From Gordius sp. MW1 (Eukaryota; Nematomorpha; Gordioida; Gordea; Gordiidae): a stretch of 64,000 bases of DNA. The DNA lies in NCBI GenBank assembly GCA_964036665.1, contig OZ038530.1:17754001-17818000 (forward strand), read 5' to 3'. Positions 1-11,192 of the stretch are shown one piece after another (position 1 is the stretch's first letter; each line of letters begins with the position of its first letter). The position numbers and the translations under genes are program-made. Under the pieces are notes generated by a model. The model had not been told where the DNA came from and searched no databases. It saw only the letters and a list, made by a program, of their open reading frames with translations.

Positions 1-59
1 CGACCCACTCAAATTCTATAAATACGATATCCTGTGAATTCTTTCAGTCTTAAGAATGA

Positions 60-251
60 AATTATAACTAACAATAGAGACCTGCGCGGGTGACCTAAAA
101 CGCGACCCGACTCGGACCTTATGTCGGGTCAGGTTCTAGTCGAAATTTTTTAAATGCTTTTAAGTTAGGTCGGTTTTAAAAGTTATGAATCCTACATTGC
201 AAAATACACGGGACATATATTAATGTTATAAAGTCTAATTTTTTTAATATC
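60..251. repeat. Left part of an old dispersed repeat (R1), split by an LTR element
   Basis: GC-rich CCCGACCCG-type motifs at 60-160 lead into AT-rich sequence that resumes after the LTR element at about 1838-2260. The joined unit resembles, in reverse complement, the stretch 10036-10670; for example a segment near 190-230 about a fall in GC and the words around 1845-1950 both recur there. The copies are clearly diverged, so this is an older repeat. No coding capacity is seen. Confidence 0.55.
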
Positions 252-719
252 TGTGGTGTTCAACCTAAACCCCCCCCCCCCCCCCACACATACTTACACT
301 TATACCCTACGATTTTTATAGTTATCCAATTTAATTTGGCAAATTTATTTTATGACTGATGAGTCATCATTGTTACCACGAGATGGTACCACTTCGCTTT
401 TTATTACCTATCTCGAGCGAGCAAATTTAATTACTTCGCGTTAATTAGTGTTATTACACAATCATCATTATTAATTAATTTTAATTCCTCATTCTCATTT
501 TCATATATTTGTGTTTCGCCTAGTTGAATAAAAAATATACTTTTGGAAGACTAATTAATTTAGAAAGATAATTGTCCTCCCTTTTTGGGGGAGGACCGAA
601 ATTCTAATAATTCATCAACTTATGAGATTCCTAAGTGGAGCCATCCTTAGAAAATATTATTCTCCGTTTAAATAAATAAATTAGTTGTCTGAGCCAAGAT
701 AAGGCTCAGACTTATAAAT
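252..719 (+). repeat. 5' LTR of the non-autonomous element
   Basis: Direct repeat of 1369-1837; differs by a few substitutions and a 1-2 base indel. Contains a 16-C run and the word GACTGATGAGTCATC. Confidence 0.85.
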
Positions 720-1368
720 GGTGTCAGAAGTGGACGCCAATTATTCGATACTTAGATGTTATTGTAAGATATTATACTTGATTTATTCAGGTTTATTATT
801 ATATGACGATTATATTATTATCAACCTATATTAGGCCAACCCCCCCCCCACCCCCCGCGCGTTTCTTTGATTATTATTTGGCGGTCGGCGTATTTTGCTT
901 GGAGAGATTATAGTGTAGGTATAAAATAGAAGTAAAACGGTACAGCCTGTGGGATAATTTAGATAAAATTTGTAGTTTTAAAGCTGAGTCCATAGTGGCA
1001 TCGCGATTGCCCAGTGGTGCTTCACAGAGCGGGGACGCTGAGTCTTGTAGCCGTGAAGCACTCCATTTTATAACTAATTCAGAGGGCAGGATTTCATTGA
1101 AATCAGTTGTCCATGAATCAGTTCCGAGGGCAAAGGCAAAACTTGTCACAACATGGCCAGCAGAAATTACATTAATTTTGGGCTAAAGTTTGGAAAATTG
1201 TTTGAAAAATTATGTTGGTTTGAACGTTGTTTTAAAATTGATAAGCTAAATCGCCGGCTCGACCTAATTCCGCCCCAGTCTTTAAATGATTTTTAACAAT
1301 ACTGAAACCCCTAAACCTTTTCGGAACGTTAGGACTTTAAGTCTTTGACTTCTCGATAAAGGGGGAGG

Positions 1369-1837
1369 TGTGGTGTTCAACCTAAACCCCCCCCCCCCCC
1401 CCACACATACTTACACTTATACCCTACGATTTTTATAGTTATCCAATTTAATTATGGCAAATTTATTTTATGACTGATGAGTCATCATTGTTACCACGAG
1501 ATGGTACCACTTCGCTTTTTATTACCTATCTCGAGCGAGCGAATTTAATTACTTCGCGTTAGTTAGTGTTATTGCACAATCATCATTATTAATTAATTTT
1601 AATTGCTCATTCTCATTTTCATATATTTGTGTTTCGCCTAGTTGAATAAAAAATATACTTTTGGAAGACTAATTAATTTAGAAAGATAATTGTCCTCCCT
1701 TTTTGGGGGAGGACCGAAATTCTAATAATTCATCAACTTATGAGATTCCTAAGTGGAGCCATCCTTAGAAAATATTATTCTCCGTTTAAATAAATAAATT
1801 AGTTGTCTGAGCCAAGATAAGGCTCAGACTTATAAAT
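1369..1837 (+). repeat. 3' LTR of the non-autonomous element
   Basis: Second copy of the LTR; preceded by the polypurine tract and followed by the target duplication TATC. Confidence 0.85.
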
Positions 1838-2800
1838 ATCAAAATGTATAATTGAAGATCATTCCTTTAGTTAATTAAATACCTTTTGTTTATTTAGTCT
1901 GATTGTTTAAATTTGGAGGCAAATTTAAATTTGACTCGTGAAAGGGAAAATATATCAAAAAATAACACTTTTAAATTGTATTGTGTGAAGTGGTAGTTCA
2001 TTATTAATATAAACTAAATAAATATATATTCATGAACCAAATAAAAGTAAGTTTAAATTTTTTGAATGGTTCATTTGCCAAATTATATATATCAAATTCG
2101 ATGCGACCCGATATTATAGATACTACCATATTTATACATCACTATAATAGCTCATTTAATTAAATTTAGTAGGTAAAATTTGAGGTAACAATTTCATAAA
2201 GATTTTTGTTTTAGAATCAATGATTTAAATGCTTTATTGATACCACAATGTCATATAAAGTTGATAATTATCAAAAATGGAATTAAGATATACAATTATT
2301 GCATACAAAGAAAATATCATGATTGCAACATGAGCCATGCTAGTATTCTTTTCTTGGCATTTGGCCACCTTTTCTTTGCCATTTTTTCTTTGGGTATTAT
2401 GTGAGTATTGTTGATATTTGCTGTCTAGTGGAAGTCTTTCTAGCCAAAATAGGATGGGATAAAGTAATTCTCTTGATTATTGGAATGGAAGTTTGATATA
2501 CATTGAGATTAAATGATTCACTTGCATTGGAGGAATCTAGGGTTTACACTTTCTTCATTATAAATTTGTAGGCTAAATAGCCAAATACCACATGATGTTA
2601 ATCTTTTAAAGATAAACATATTAACTAGTGGTAATTACCTGTTTCATCCATGTTATATATATCACAGGGTAAGTATTTATTGGTGGTTAATCGAGCTGAA
2701 TAATTCATAAAAAAGGCATCAACACTTAGCAAATTGAAGCTTGTGGCCCTTGAAATGCTAGGTTTGTTTTTGGGTGGTAATTACGCACCATAAAATCAAT
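1838..2800. other. Rest of repeat R1, then AT-rich sequence without recognisable genes
   Basis: 1838-2260 continues repeat R1 (compare 10036-10450, reverse complement). From 2260 to 2800 there is AT-rich sequence with no open frame of interest and no recognised element. Confidence 0.5.
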
Positions 2801-2809
2801 AATGAATGA

Positions 2810-3225
2810 GTGAAAGGGAAACTATAGCCCCGGCCGCGATAGCCCCAGCATGATCATTGCACTTTAAGTTGTTCTTATAGATGATTAAACTCGTCACATT
2901 TATAAATTTACACATAAATATAGTAAAAGAGTCAATACTTATTACTTTAGTATATGTTAAAAGTTGGCGGAACAATTAATTTTTGAATAATTGACAAAAT
3001 TTGAAAATTTAAAAAAGGACGTTTTAGCCCCGAAAAATCTTATTTTCTACATAATTTTTTTGTAACAAAAGTTAACCCAAATATTTTTTGTGCCCAATAT
3101 GTGCCCTAATAGAGTACACTTAAGATTAAAATTTGAGGTCAAAATAAGCATAAATGACAAAATTAATTGAGAGGACGTGTATAGCCCCGGTAAAGGAATA
3201 GCCCCGGTCTCCCCTATAAAGGTAA
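2810..3225. repeat. Repeat bounded by direct 'ATAGCCCCGG' words
   Basis: Paired words ATAGCCCCGG...ATAGCCCC occur at 2833-2860 and again at 3180-3210, with single TAGCCCCG near 3027. The AT-rich interior has no coding capacity. Probably a non-autonomous transposon remnant; I cannot place its class. Confidence 0.4.
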
Positions 3226-3489
3226 TATTTTATAGATATTGGTGTCCTATCCGCTTCTAACTCGATGCTTGCCTTTTCAAAAGGTGAAAGATTGAAATAC
3301 CTTCAAGTTTTTCCAATCTTTGCAAGATAAAAGATGACTATTTCATCATACATCTCATGCAAACTTTTTTACGTTATAATTTTAAGTTCCACCAGATTGT
3401 TGTTTGGAATAATAAAAATTTTTATCTTTAAGCTAATAAGTGCATTTTTTTGTTTCTATATTATAATTAGAGTATAAAATCAAATAAAT

Positions 3490-3622
3490 TTAATTTTTCC
3501 CTTTTCAAAGCCCAAGCCCGCCCCCCACTTTTTTTATTGCTCTATTTTAGGCCCGGCCCTCCCCGCGGGCCGGGCTTTGGCCTGCGAGCCGCGGGTTGGC
3601 CCAGCCCATGCAGACCTCTAGG
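3490..3622. repeat. GC-rich GCCCGGCC-type transposon end
   Basis: Runs such as GGCCCGGCCC and GCGGGCCGGGC end in GCAGACCTCTAG. Related GC-rich words with the mirror-image end (AGAGACCTGCA) occur at 56908-57045 and near 62860-62900. This looks like the terminus of one non-autonomous DNA transposon family. Confidence 0.4.
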
Positions 3623-3761
3623 TAGGATATTAATGAATTTCAGTATTGTTAACCCATACATTTCTAATAAAACTTAAAAAAAGTATTATATTTTATATGT
3701 TAACTATTAACAACGTAATATTTATCTCTTAGAATATTATTAATGTTGTGAATGTTGAATT

Positions 3762-4156
3762 AATTCATTAAAGCTACGATATATTATGTTAACAGATTTA
3801 ATTTTTAATATAGTTACAAACTTATCTTAAAATATTGTATTTGAAAATTGCAATACCAGAATTGATCTTTGATATTGGAATAATTTCTATTCAATAGATA
3901 TGTAAAAAATTGTAGGATTAAAGTGAAGCAAGAACTGTTCACCAAAAAAGCTAACGATCGGTAGCTTTCGTTAGCGATTGTAATTGTGACCGGTTGATAC
4001 CTGACTTTAGAGAACTGCAAAGTCACTTTTTTTCAACCCGAACCCCACCTGAATTTTTTTTAAATTTGCAACCCGAACCCAAAAGCATTTTAAATTTTTT
4101 AGCCCGAACTTGACCCGACCCAAAATCATTTTAAAAATTTCAACCCGAACCCGACC
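3762..4156. repeat. Flanking repeat X, copy 1
   Basis: 395 bp that recurs, apparently identical, in direct orientation at 9356-9750. The right part is an array of AACCCGAACCCGACC-like words. The gypsy LTR begins at its right edge (4157), whereas copy 2 reads straight through the same point, so copy 2 is the unoccupied version of this insertion site. Confidence 0.8.
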
Positions 4157-4354
4157 TGTTGTGTTGATACTTTATATTCTTATTTCAATTGTTATTACAA
4201 CTCTCATTGATTCTATTAACAACCAAATATATATCGATTTGTACCCAATTGTTGGCAACCATATTAATTTAGTTCCTGTGTCAACGTTCATGTTCTAACT
4301 AATAAATATCAATGTTTAGTTTCATTCCTGTGTCAACGTTCATGTTCTAACCTA
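4157..4354 (+). repeat. 5' LTR of the gypsy element (198 bp)
   Basis: Starts TGTTGTGTTGATAC and is present as an exact-length reverse complement at 7850-8047. Contains an internal direct repeat (CTGTGTCAACGTTCATG at about 4279 and 4330). It is followed by TGGCGACGAGGAAC at 4359, a plausible primer binding site. Confidence 0.8.
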
Positions 4355-4358
4355 ATAG

Positions 4359-4372
4359 TGGCGACGAGGAAC
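4359..4372 (+). other. Putative tRNA primer binding site
   Basis: TGGCGACGAGGAAC lies 4 bases after the LTR, the position expected of the minus-strand priming site. The tRNA was not identified. Confidence 0.5.
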
Positions 4373-4409
4373 AAGTAAATTAATTAATTGTTTGTAGGAA
4401 ACATTAGAA

Positions 4410-7400
4410 ATGGATGAATCAAAGTTATCAAAAATTCATTTAGCAGAGTTCAATGCTGAACTACATTCAATTGAGGATTATATATTTAATATGGAATCCA
4501 TATTGGAAATTAAAGGAATGGAGGCTACTGCATCAGTTAAGAAAAAGGTTCTTCTAGCTTTCATAGGGCTCAATACTATTAAAGAACTTAGACAATTACT
4601 TTACCCTACTAAGTTAAAGGATGCACAATATGAAGATATAGAAAAAATGTTATTCCTAAAATACCAACCCCCTCAGACTGTATTTGCTTCAAGATTTGAA
4701 TTGTTAAATATTACAAGACATAATGGTGAATCCATACTAGAATTAGTCAGAAGAATTAAAACATGTATTAGCAAATGTAATTACAAATCTGACATTGATG
4801 AACGTTGCAGGGACCATTTTATTTTTGCAATTAAGTTAAAGAGGCTAGAATTGGAGCTGAGGACCAAATTTCCTGACACCTTAGATGAAGTGGGTAATCC
4901 GTTAACTTTTGATAGGGTAATCAATATGGCTTTAACAATGGAGAGGGCAGATACCGAAACACAAGAAGAGAAAGAAGAAATGCTTTGTAAGATTAAACAT
5001 GAATCATTCTCTCATAATCAACGTGACCAATCAAATAAACATTTTGGAAAAACGGTAAGTTGCTCAAGGTGCCATAAAGAACACCCCAAATTTCGTTGTC
5101 CAGCGTTCAATGCCACATGCTACAAATGTAAAAGAAAAGGACATTTTGCCATTGGCTGTCGAAGTTCATTGAATCAGATTGTTGATTACGAATCTTCGGA
5201 TTCTGTAAACCGGATTGGGCAACATGCTAAACGTCTAACCATTACGGCGAGGCTTAATGGGCATCCGATTTCTATGGATTATGATACTGGAGCGCAGGTC
5301 TCCGTTATTAATGTTAAAGTATGGCAGCTTTTAGGGAGACCGTCGCTTCATGAATGCGCGATTCCCAAAGCCTATGGAAATCAACCCGTCGAAATAATGG
5401 GAAAAACTCATATGGTCGTGGAAGTCGGTCATAATTCGCACTATCTTTCGGCTGTAGTTACGAAATCCAAAGATGTACCCTTATTTGGGTTGCCCTGGAT
5501 TATTAAGTTTGGATTCCAAATTCCTAAAGAAGTTAAAATACATAAAATCAACCAGGAATTTGTGCAAAAGGAATCAATTAATCTCAACAAAGAGTTTCCA
5601 CTGGTATTCAATGAAACTCCTACCCATTTACAGGGATTTGTTGTAAAAATCATGCTTTTGGACGAAGCGAAACCTATTGCGATCCCGGCGAGAAGAGTTC
5701 CTTTCCCGTTACGGAAGCCGGTTGAACTGGAACTCAATAGATTGGTACAGTCAGGTATCATTGAAAAAGTGGATCCTAGTGTTAGTAAAATAACGTGGTG
5801 CACGCCGATAGTAAACGTTAGGAAGAAAAATGGCGAAATTAGAATTTGTGCCGATTTCAAGGTCACTCTTAACCCATTCATTCATAATGATCATCACATC
5901 ATTCCTACGTTTGACGACATAGCAGCTAAAATTCGGGATGGTTATTTATATACCAAAGTTGACTTACGTGATGCATACCTTCAACTACCAATTGCTCTGG
6001 AATGTCAGAATTTATTAACTATTTCCACACACGTCGGTTTTTTTAAATACAAAAGAATGCCATTTGGGTTATCTTGTGCGCCTTTGATTTTTCAGAGATA
6101 CATGGAGAGTATTTTGAGTGGTTGCAACCACACGGGTATTTATTTAGATGATATAATTATCACGGGCAAAGATTACCAGGATCATCTATACAATGTAAGG
6201 GAAGTACTGAGCAAGTTACAATCCGTGGGCATGAAAGCACAATTTTCAAAGGTCGAATTTTTGAAAAAATCTATCACTTTTCTTGGACACACCTTTGACA
6301 GTGAAGGTATCCACCCTTCAAGTGATAAAGTACGAGCCATCAAAGACTGCCCAGCCCCAAAGAATGTTAAGGAATTGCGTTCCTTTCTGGGCTTAATCAA
6401 TTATCATGAAAAGTTTATACCACATTTACATGGTATAATGGCTCCCCTACATAAATTAACTAGTATCAAATCAAAATGGTATTGGTCACAAACCGAGGAG
6501 TCGGTGTTTCAAAAGGTTAAAACTTTGCTATCGGAGCAGTCTACGTTAGTTCCTTATTCAAATGAGTTACCGCTGATCCTGGAATGCGACGCATCGGAAC
6601 ATGGATTTGGAGCGGTACTTTTTCACTTAATTGGCGATAATAAGAGGCCAATTGCTTACGCGTCAAGGACGTTGATTGATGGTGAGAAGCAATACGCATC
6701 AATCGATAGAGAAGCAAGGGCCTTAGTCTTTGGTATGGAAAAGTTTCATACTTACTTATCAGGTCGCAAGTTTGTGCTACGCACGGACCATAAACCGTTG
6801 GAAAGGATTTTTGGGGCTTCAAGGGAATTGCCCAAAATCAGCAATAACCGTTTAATAAGGTGGGCATGGAAAATGTCGGGGTATGATTATAAAATAGAAT
6901 ACATTCCTGGCAAAGATAACGGTTGTGCTGATGCCTTATCTCGTTTACCGGCCCCTGCCACGGAGTCCGATATGATCAATTTTTACAAAAGCAATTCGAT
7001 AAATAGTATTCGTCTTTTAAATCTACAAGATTTACACTTAACAGAGGAATTATTAATAAAGGAATCTCTCGTGGATACAAACTTAAAACTGTTAAAAAGA
7101 TTTATAGATAAAGGTTGGCCTAAAAGCAAAAAGGACCTCCACAAGGATATTCAAGTTTTTTTTGACAGGAAGAATGAGTTAGAGCATGACAAGGGAGTCA
7201 TTTTTGTAGACGGCCTGATAATTGTGCCGTCACGACTAAGGCATCAAGTCCTGTCAATAATTCACCGGGGCCATCCAGGGATCAATGCAATGAAATCGAT
7301 CGCCAGATTATATGTTTATTGGCCGCACATGGATAAGGATATTGAAAGGCACGTGCAGAATTGTGTGGGGTGCCAGAAAAATAGAAGTAATAGACCTGAA

Positions 7401-7849
7401 GTCCCTCTGTATTCTTGGAACGTAACTGAAAACCCTTGGGAAAGGGTACATTTAGATTATGCGGGGCCAGTTGACGGATATTATTGGTTGGTGGCGGTGG
7501 ATTCGTTTTCCAAATGGATTGAAGTAGCGCAGTTACGAAGTTCGACCATTCAGGTTACATTAAAGAAATTACGAGAGTGGTTTGCCAGATGGGGCGTTCC
7601 GAAACAAATAGTTACGGACAACGGACCCCAGTTTAGAAGCCAAGAGATGCACTTCTTTTGTGATCAGTATCATATTAAACACATTAAAACAACGCCGTAC
7701 CATCCAAAAACGAATGGACTCGTCGAAAGAGCCATCAGGACGTTGAAATCACGTTACGCAGCGGCGCGCGAATATAATGCGGACCCGGAAGTCTGCATGT
7801 TAGATGTCCTCCTTAGCTATCGCATAAGCGAGCATTCTTCAACCGGTAG
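4410..7849 (+). CDS. Ty3/gypsy Gag-Pol polyprotein, truncated in the integrase
   Basis: A single open frame encodes a gypsy-type polyprotein of the K02A2.6-like invertebrate group. Domains in order: Gag capsid region (residues 1-200); two zinc knuckles (CSRC... near 218 and CYKCKRKGHFAIGC at 237); aspartic protease with DTG at about 292; reverse transcriptase with YLDD at about 578; RNase H with ECDAS at about 726; integrase with an HH-CC zinc domain from about 952 and the DDE triad at roughly D1016, D1070 and E1106. Gag and Pol share one frame with no frameshift. The element's own reading ends near 7848. The last few codons before the stop at 7869-7871 read into inverted LTR sequence, so the integrase C-terminus is missing. 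No other internal stops are seen, so the copy is young. Confidence 0.92.
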
Positions 7850-8047
7850 TAGGTTAGAACATGAACGTTGACACAGGAATGAAACTAAACATTGATATTT
7901 ATTAGTTAGAACATGAACGTTGACACAGGAACTAAATTAATATGGTTGCCAACAATTGGGTACAAATCGATATATATTTGGTTGTTAATAGAATCAATGA
8001 GAGTTGTAATAACAATTGAAATAAGAATATAAAGTATCAACACAACA
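7850..8047 (-). repeat. Inverted LTR copy (3' LTR of the minus-strand gypsy fragment)
   Basis: Reverse complement of 4157-4354 over its full 198 bp. On the minus strand it is preceded by a purine-rich tract (about 8048-8060, polypurine tract position), so it is the 3' LTR of the fragment at 8069-9356. Its outer end abuts the plus-strand pol frame at 7849/7850. Confidence 0.85.
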
Positions 8048-8068
8048 TTTCCCTTCGCCTACAAAAGC

Positions 8069-9356
8069 CTAAATTTCTTCTATTAAACGGCTGGGGGGTT
8101 TCCTAATCCTTTCCGATTTCCTTAGGATGGTACTACTTTCTTGTTCTTGTTCGTTTGGTGTTGGACCAGAAGACATGTCGTCAGAACTATCATCTTCCCC
8201 CTCTTCCGGGACCTGAGGATCAACAATGCTTGCCCGATCTCTCAACTGATCACCATGTTTTCGCATGTTTTTGTTTCGCGTTTCCACTAGATAGGACCAA
8301 GGTCCGTTGCGTTTAAGAATCTTTCCCGCTCTCCACCCGCTATTCATTTCATTTTTTACCCATACCAATTGACCCGGAATGAATTCTCTCTTCGCCGCAT
8401 GCGCATCATGCCACTCTTCCTGTTTATCGATTTTTTGTTCCATATATTTCTTCTGAGTGGGACGTACCCAGTCCAACGCCGTTTTAACATTTCTTCCAAT
8501 TAATGCTTTAGATGGGGATCTACCGGTTGAAGAATGCTCGCTTATGCGATAGCTAAGGAGGACATCTAACATGCAGACTTCCGGGTCCGCATTATATTCG
8601 CGCGCCGCTGCGTAACGTGATTTCAACGTCCTGATGGCTCTTTCGACGAGTCCATTCGTTTTTGGATGGTACGGCGTTGTTTTAATGTGTTTAATATGAT
8701 ACTGATCACAAAAGAAGTGCATCTCTTGGCTTCTAAACTGGGGTCCGTTGTCCGTAACTATTTGTTTCGGAACGCCCCATCTGGCAAACCACTCTCGTAA
8801 TTTCTTTAATGTAACCTGAATGGTCGAACTTCGTAACTGCGCTACTTCAATCCATTTGGAAAACGAATCCACCGCCACCAACCAATAATATCCGTCAACT
8901 GGCCCCGCATAATCTAAATGTACCCTTTCCCAAGGGTTTTCAGTTACGTTCCAAGAATACAGAGGGACTTCAGGTCTATTACTTCTATTTTTCTGGCACC
9001 CCACACAATTCTGCACGTGCCTTTCAATATCCTTATCCATGTGCGGCCAATAAACATATAATCTGGCGATCGATTTCATTGCATTGATCCCTGGATGGCC
9101 CCGGTGAATTATTGACAGGACTTGATGCCTTAGTCGTGACGGCACAATTATCAGGCCGTCTACAAAAATGACTCCCTTGTCATGCTCTAACTCATTCTTC
9201 CTGTCAAAAAAAACTTGAATATCCTTGTGGAGGTCCTTTTTGCTTTTAGGCCAACCTTTATCTATAAATCTTTTTAACAGTTTTAAGTTTGTATCCACGA
9301 GAGATTCCTTTATTAATAATTCCTCTGTTAAGTGTAAATCTTGTAGATTTAAAAGA
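8069..9356 (-). CDS. Inverted gypsy Pol fragment: integrase with intact C-terminus
   Basis: The encoded protein matches the plus-strand copy residue for residue over the shared part (plus positions about 7012-7848). It then continues beyond that copy's break with a GPY/F-like integrase module (WVKNEMNSGWRAGKI...) and a basic, acidic-Ser-rich tail, ending at 8069. It holds the HH-CC zinc domain and all three DDE residues. It lacks gag, protease, reverse transcriptase and RNase H: at 9356 the element stops and repeat X begins. It supplies exactly the part missing from the plus-strand copy, but in opposite orientation, so the two cannot make one polyprotein. Confidence 0.9.
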
Positions 9357-9750
9357 ATTCATTAAAGCTACGATATATTATGTTAACAGATTTAATTTTT
9401 AATATAGTTACAAACTTATCTTAAAATATTGTATTTGAAAATTGCAATACCAGAATTGATCTTTGATATTGGAATAATTTCTATTCAATAGATATGTAAA
9501 AAATTGTAGGATTAAAGTGAAGCAAGAACTGTTCACCAAAAAAGCTAACGATCGGTAGCTTTCGTTAGCGATTGTAATTGTGACCGGTTGATACCTGACT
9601 TTAGAGAACTGCAAAGTCACTTTTTTTCAACCCGAACCCCACCTGAATTTTTTTTAAATTTGCAACCCGAACCCAAAAGCATTTTAAATTTTTTAGCCCG
9701 AACTTGACCCGACCCAAAATCATTTTAAAAATTTCAACCCGAACCCGACC
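9356..9750. repeat. Flanking repeat X, copy 2 (uninterrupted)
   Basis: Direct copy of 3762-4156. It continues past the gypsy insertion point into more CCCGAACCC-type words (to about 9810). Confidence 0.8.
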
Positions 9751-9877
9751 CAAATGCATTTTAAATTTTCAACCCGAATCCGACCCGAAAGAGTTAAAAA
9801 AAAAGTTAGACCGAATCCCTTTCGAACGCGTTTCAAATTTTGGTATCTAACGCGAGAATAAGAAAAATTGCGGTGTG

Positions 9878-10033
9878 CATGGGCGTAGCTAGGGGCTGCA
9901 GAGACGGGAGAAGGGCCCCCTCTAAATCCAAAAAATCTTAGATATTTTATCAAATTATAGCTAAAATTAAAAAAATGGTCCCTTAATCATTATTGCCCCC
10001 GCCTCTAATTTCAATTTCCTGGCTACTCCCATG
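9878..10033. mobile_element. MITE of the 'GGGCGTAGCCA' family (copy 1)
   Basis: Terminal inverted repeat CATGGGCGTAGCTAG at the left pairs with CTGGCTACTCCCATG at the right. The interior has the family signature: CCCCCTCTAAATCC near the left end and TCATTATTGCCCCC near the right. There is no coding capacity. Confidence 0.75.
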
Positions 10034-10035
10034 AA

Positions 10036-10670
10036 GGTATTTAAAATTTAATCGACAAATTAAAGTGCGATTTTTGAAAATATTGATTCCACAGATTTTG
10101 ATTACTAAATTTATTTTAATGATTTATTATAGAGATAACATATATGATAGCATACAATATCTGGTCACATTCAATTTGATATATAAAGTTTTGCAAATGA
10201 ATCATTTAATAAATTAAAACATAATCTTATATGTTTTATGAATATATATTTATGTAGTTTAAATTAATAATGAACTACAACACTATTTAAATACAATTTA
10301 AAAATATCATTTTGATATATTTTACCTTTCACGAGTCAAATTTAAATTTGCGCCCAAATTAAAATAATCAGATTTAAAAAAACAAAAGGAATTTTAATTA
10401 ACTTAATGAATGATCTTCAATTATAAATTTCGATATTTATCAAAATATTATACATAAAAGAATTAATTTTAAAGATATGTCGCGTGTATCCTGCAATGTA
10501 AGACTCATAACCCTTGACCCGACACTTTAAATCCAACCCGACCCGAAAGCATATTAAAATTTTCACCCCGAACCCGAAAGCATTTCAGAATTTTCAACCC
10601 GAACCCGAAGACATTTCAAAATTTTCAACCCGAACCCGATCTGATCTCTGAACGGAAGTCCGCTTCATAT
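10036..10670. repeat. Diverged inverted copy of repeat R1 with a CCCGAACCC array
   Basis: Reverse complement of the R1 sequence at 60-251 plus 1838-2260. It ends in an array of AACCCGAACCCGA-like words (10510-10650). It lacks the LTR element found in the first copy. Confidence 0.6.
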
Positions 10671-10678
10671 GCCTGAAT

Positions 10679-11101
10679 AAGCAAGATTCAATTGCGTATT
10701 TTCTTAACTACGGTCGTCCAGATCTATTCACCATTTTTACATGCAATCCTGCTTGGCAAGAGGAGCTCTTATTTAATGGCCAATCACCCATCGATAGGCA
10801 TGACATCACAGCACGCGATTTTCGACAAAACTTTAATGATTAATCTCATTGTTTAGCATGAGGTATTGGCTATTTGCGTTGCTGGATGTACTTTGTGGAA
10901 TGGTAAAAGAGAGGTCTACCGCATCTAAGCACACACAAACTATGATGATTGTAACTCGGTTAAATCTATCAAATACATTTGTAGGTACGTTAACAAAGAC
11001 AGTGATATGGCAATTTTTGCCATTCAGCCAGATAGCACTGCGAATATTGCCATTGGTCAGATAAACAATCCACATGATAAAACTATGGAATTAGTCATTT
11101 A
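10679..11101 (+). pseudogene. Helitron Rep/helicase-like fragment
   Basis: One frame (about 10690-10843) reads YGRPDLFTIFTCNPAW followed by a GQSPIDRHD word. This is the signature of the Helitron N-terminal helicase-like domain, usually seen as GRPDLFITFTCNP...LPGQTP.DRPD. A second piece (about 10944-11101) reads YICRYVNKDSDMAIFAIQ, matching the Helitron KYLCKYVNKG segment. The two pieces are in different frames or separated by a deletion, and stops follow, so it is a broken remnant. It ends about 90 bases from the MSH2 stop codon on the opposite strand. Confidence 0.75.
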
Positions 11102-11192
11102 AATTTTGCACTGTAAGTAAAAATATCGTTAATTTATGTAGGACAATATGCAGATTTATAATATAATTTTTATAAAACTGACAATTAAAATA

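Larger units (their letters stand above)
252..1837 (+). mobile_element. Non-autonomous LTR retrotransposon (TRIM/LARD-like), 1.6 kb
   Basis: Two nearly identical direct repeats of about 468 bp (252-719 and 1369-1837) start TGTGGTGTTCAACC, carry a C homopolymer, and end CTTATAA(A). Directly after the first repeat comes TGGTGTCAGAAGTGG (from 719), which has the form of a primer binding site. Directly before the second is the purine tract AAAGGGGGAGG (1358-1368), in the polypurine-tract position. TATC (or ATATC) sits just before 252 and just after 1837 and fits a 4-5 bp target duplication. The 650-bp interior has no gag or pol, only short chance reading frames. The few differences between the LTRs point to a young insertion that must have been mobilised in trans. 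Confidence 0.85.

Noticed and set aside
874-1186. Overlapping short frames on both strands in the LTR element interior
   Set aside because: Under 100 residues, no Gag or Pol motif, and frames overlap on opposite strands; taken as chance.
3814-4026. 70-residue minus-strand frame repeated at 9408-9620
   Set aside because: The frame is repeated only because repeat X is duplicated; no protein features.
5441-5881. 146-residue minus-strand frame
   Set aside because: Antisense shadow of the gypsy pol gene (protease to reverse transcriptase); no domain of its own.
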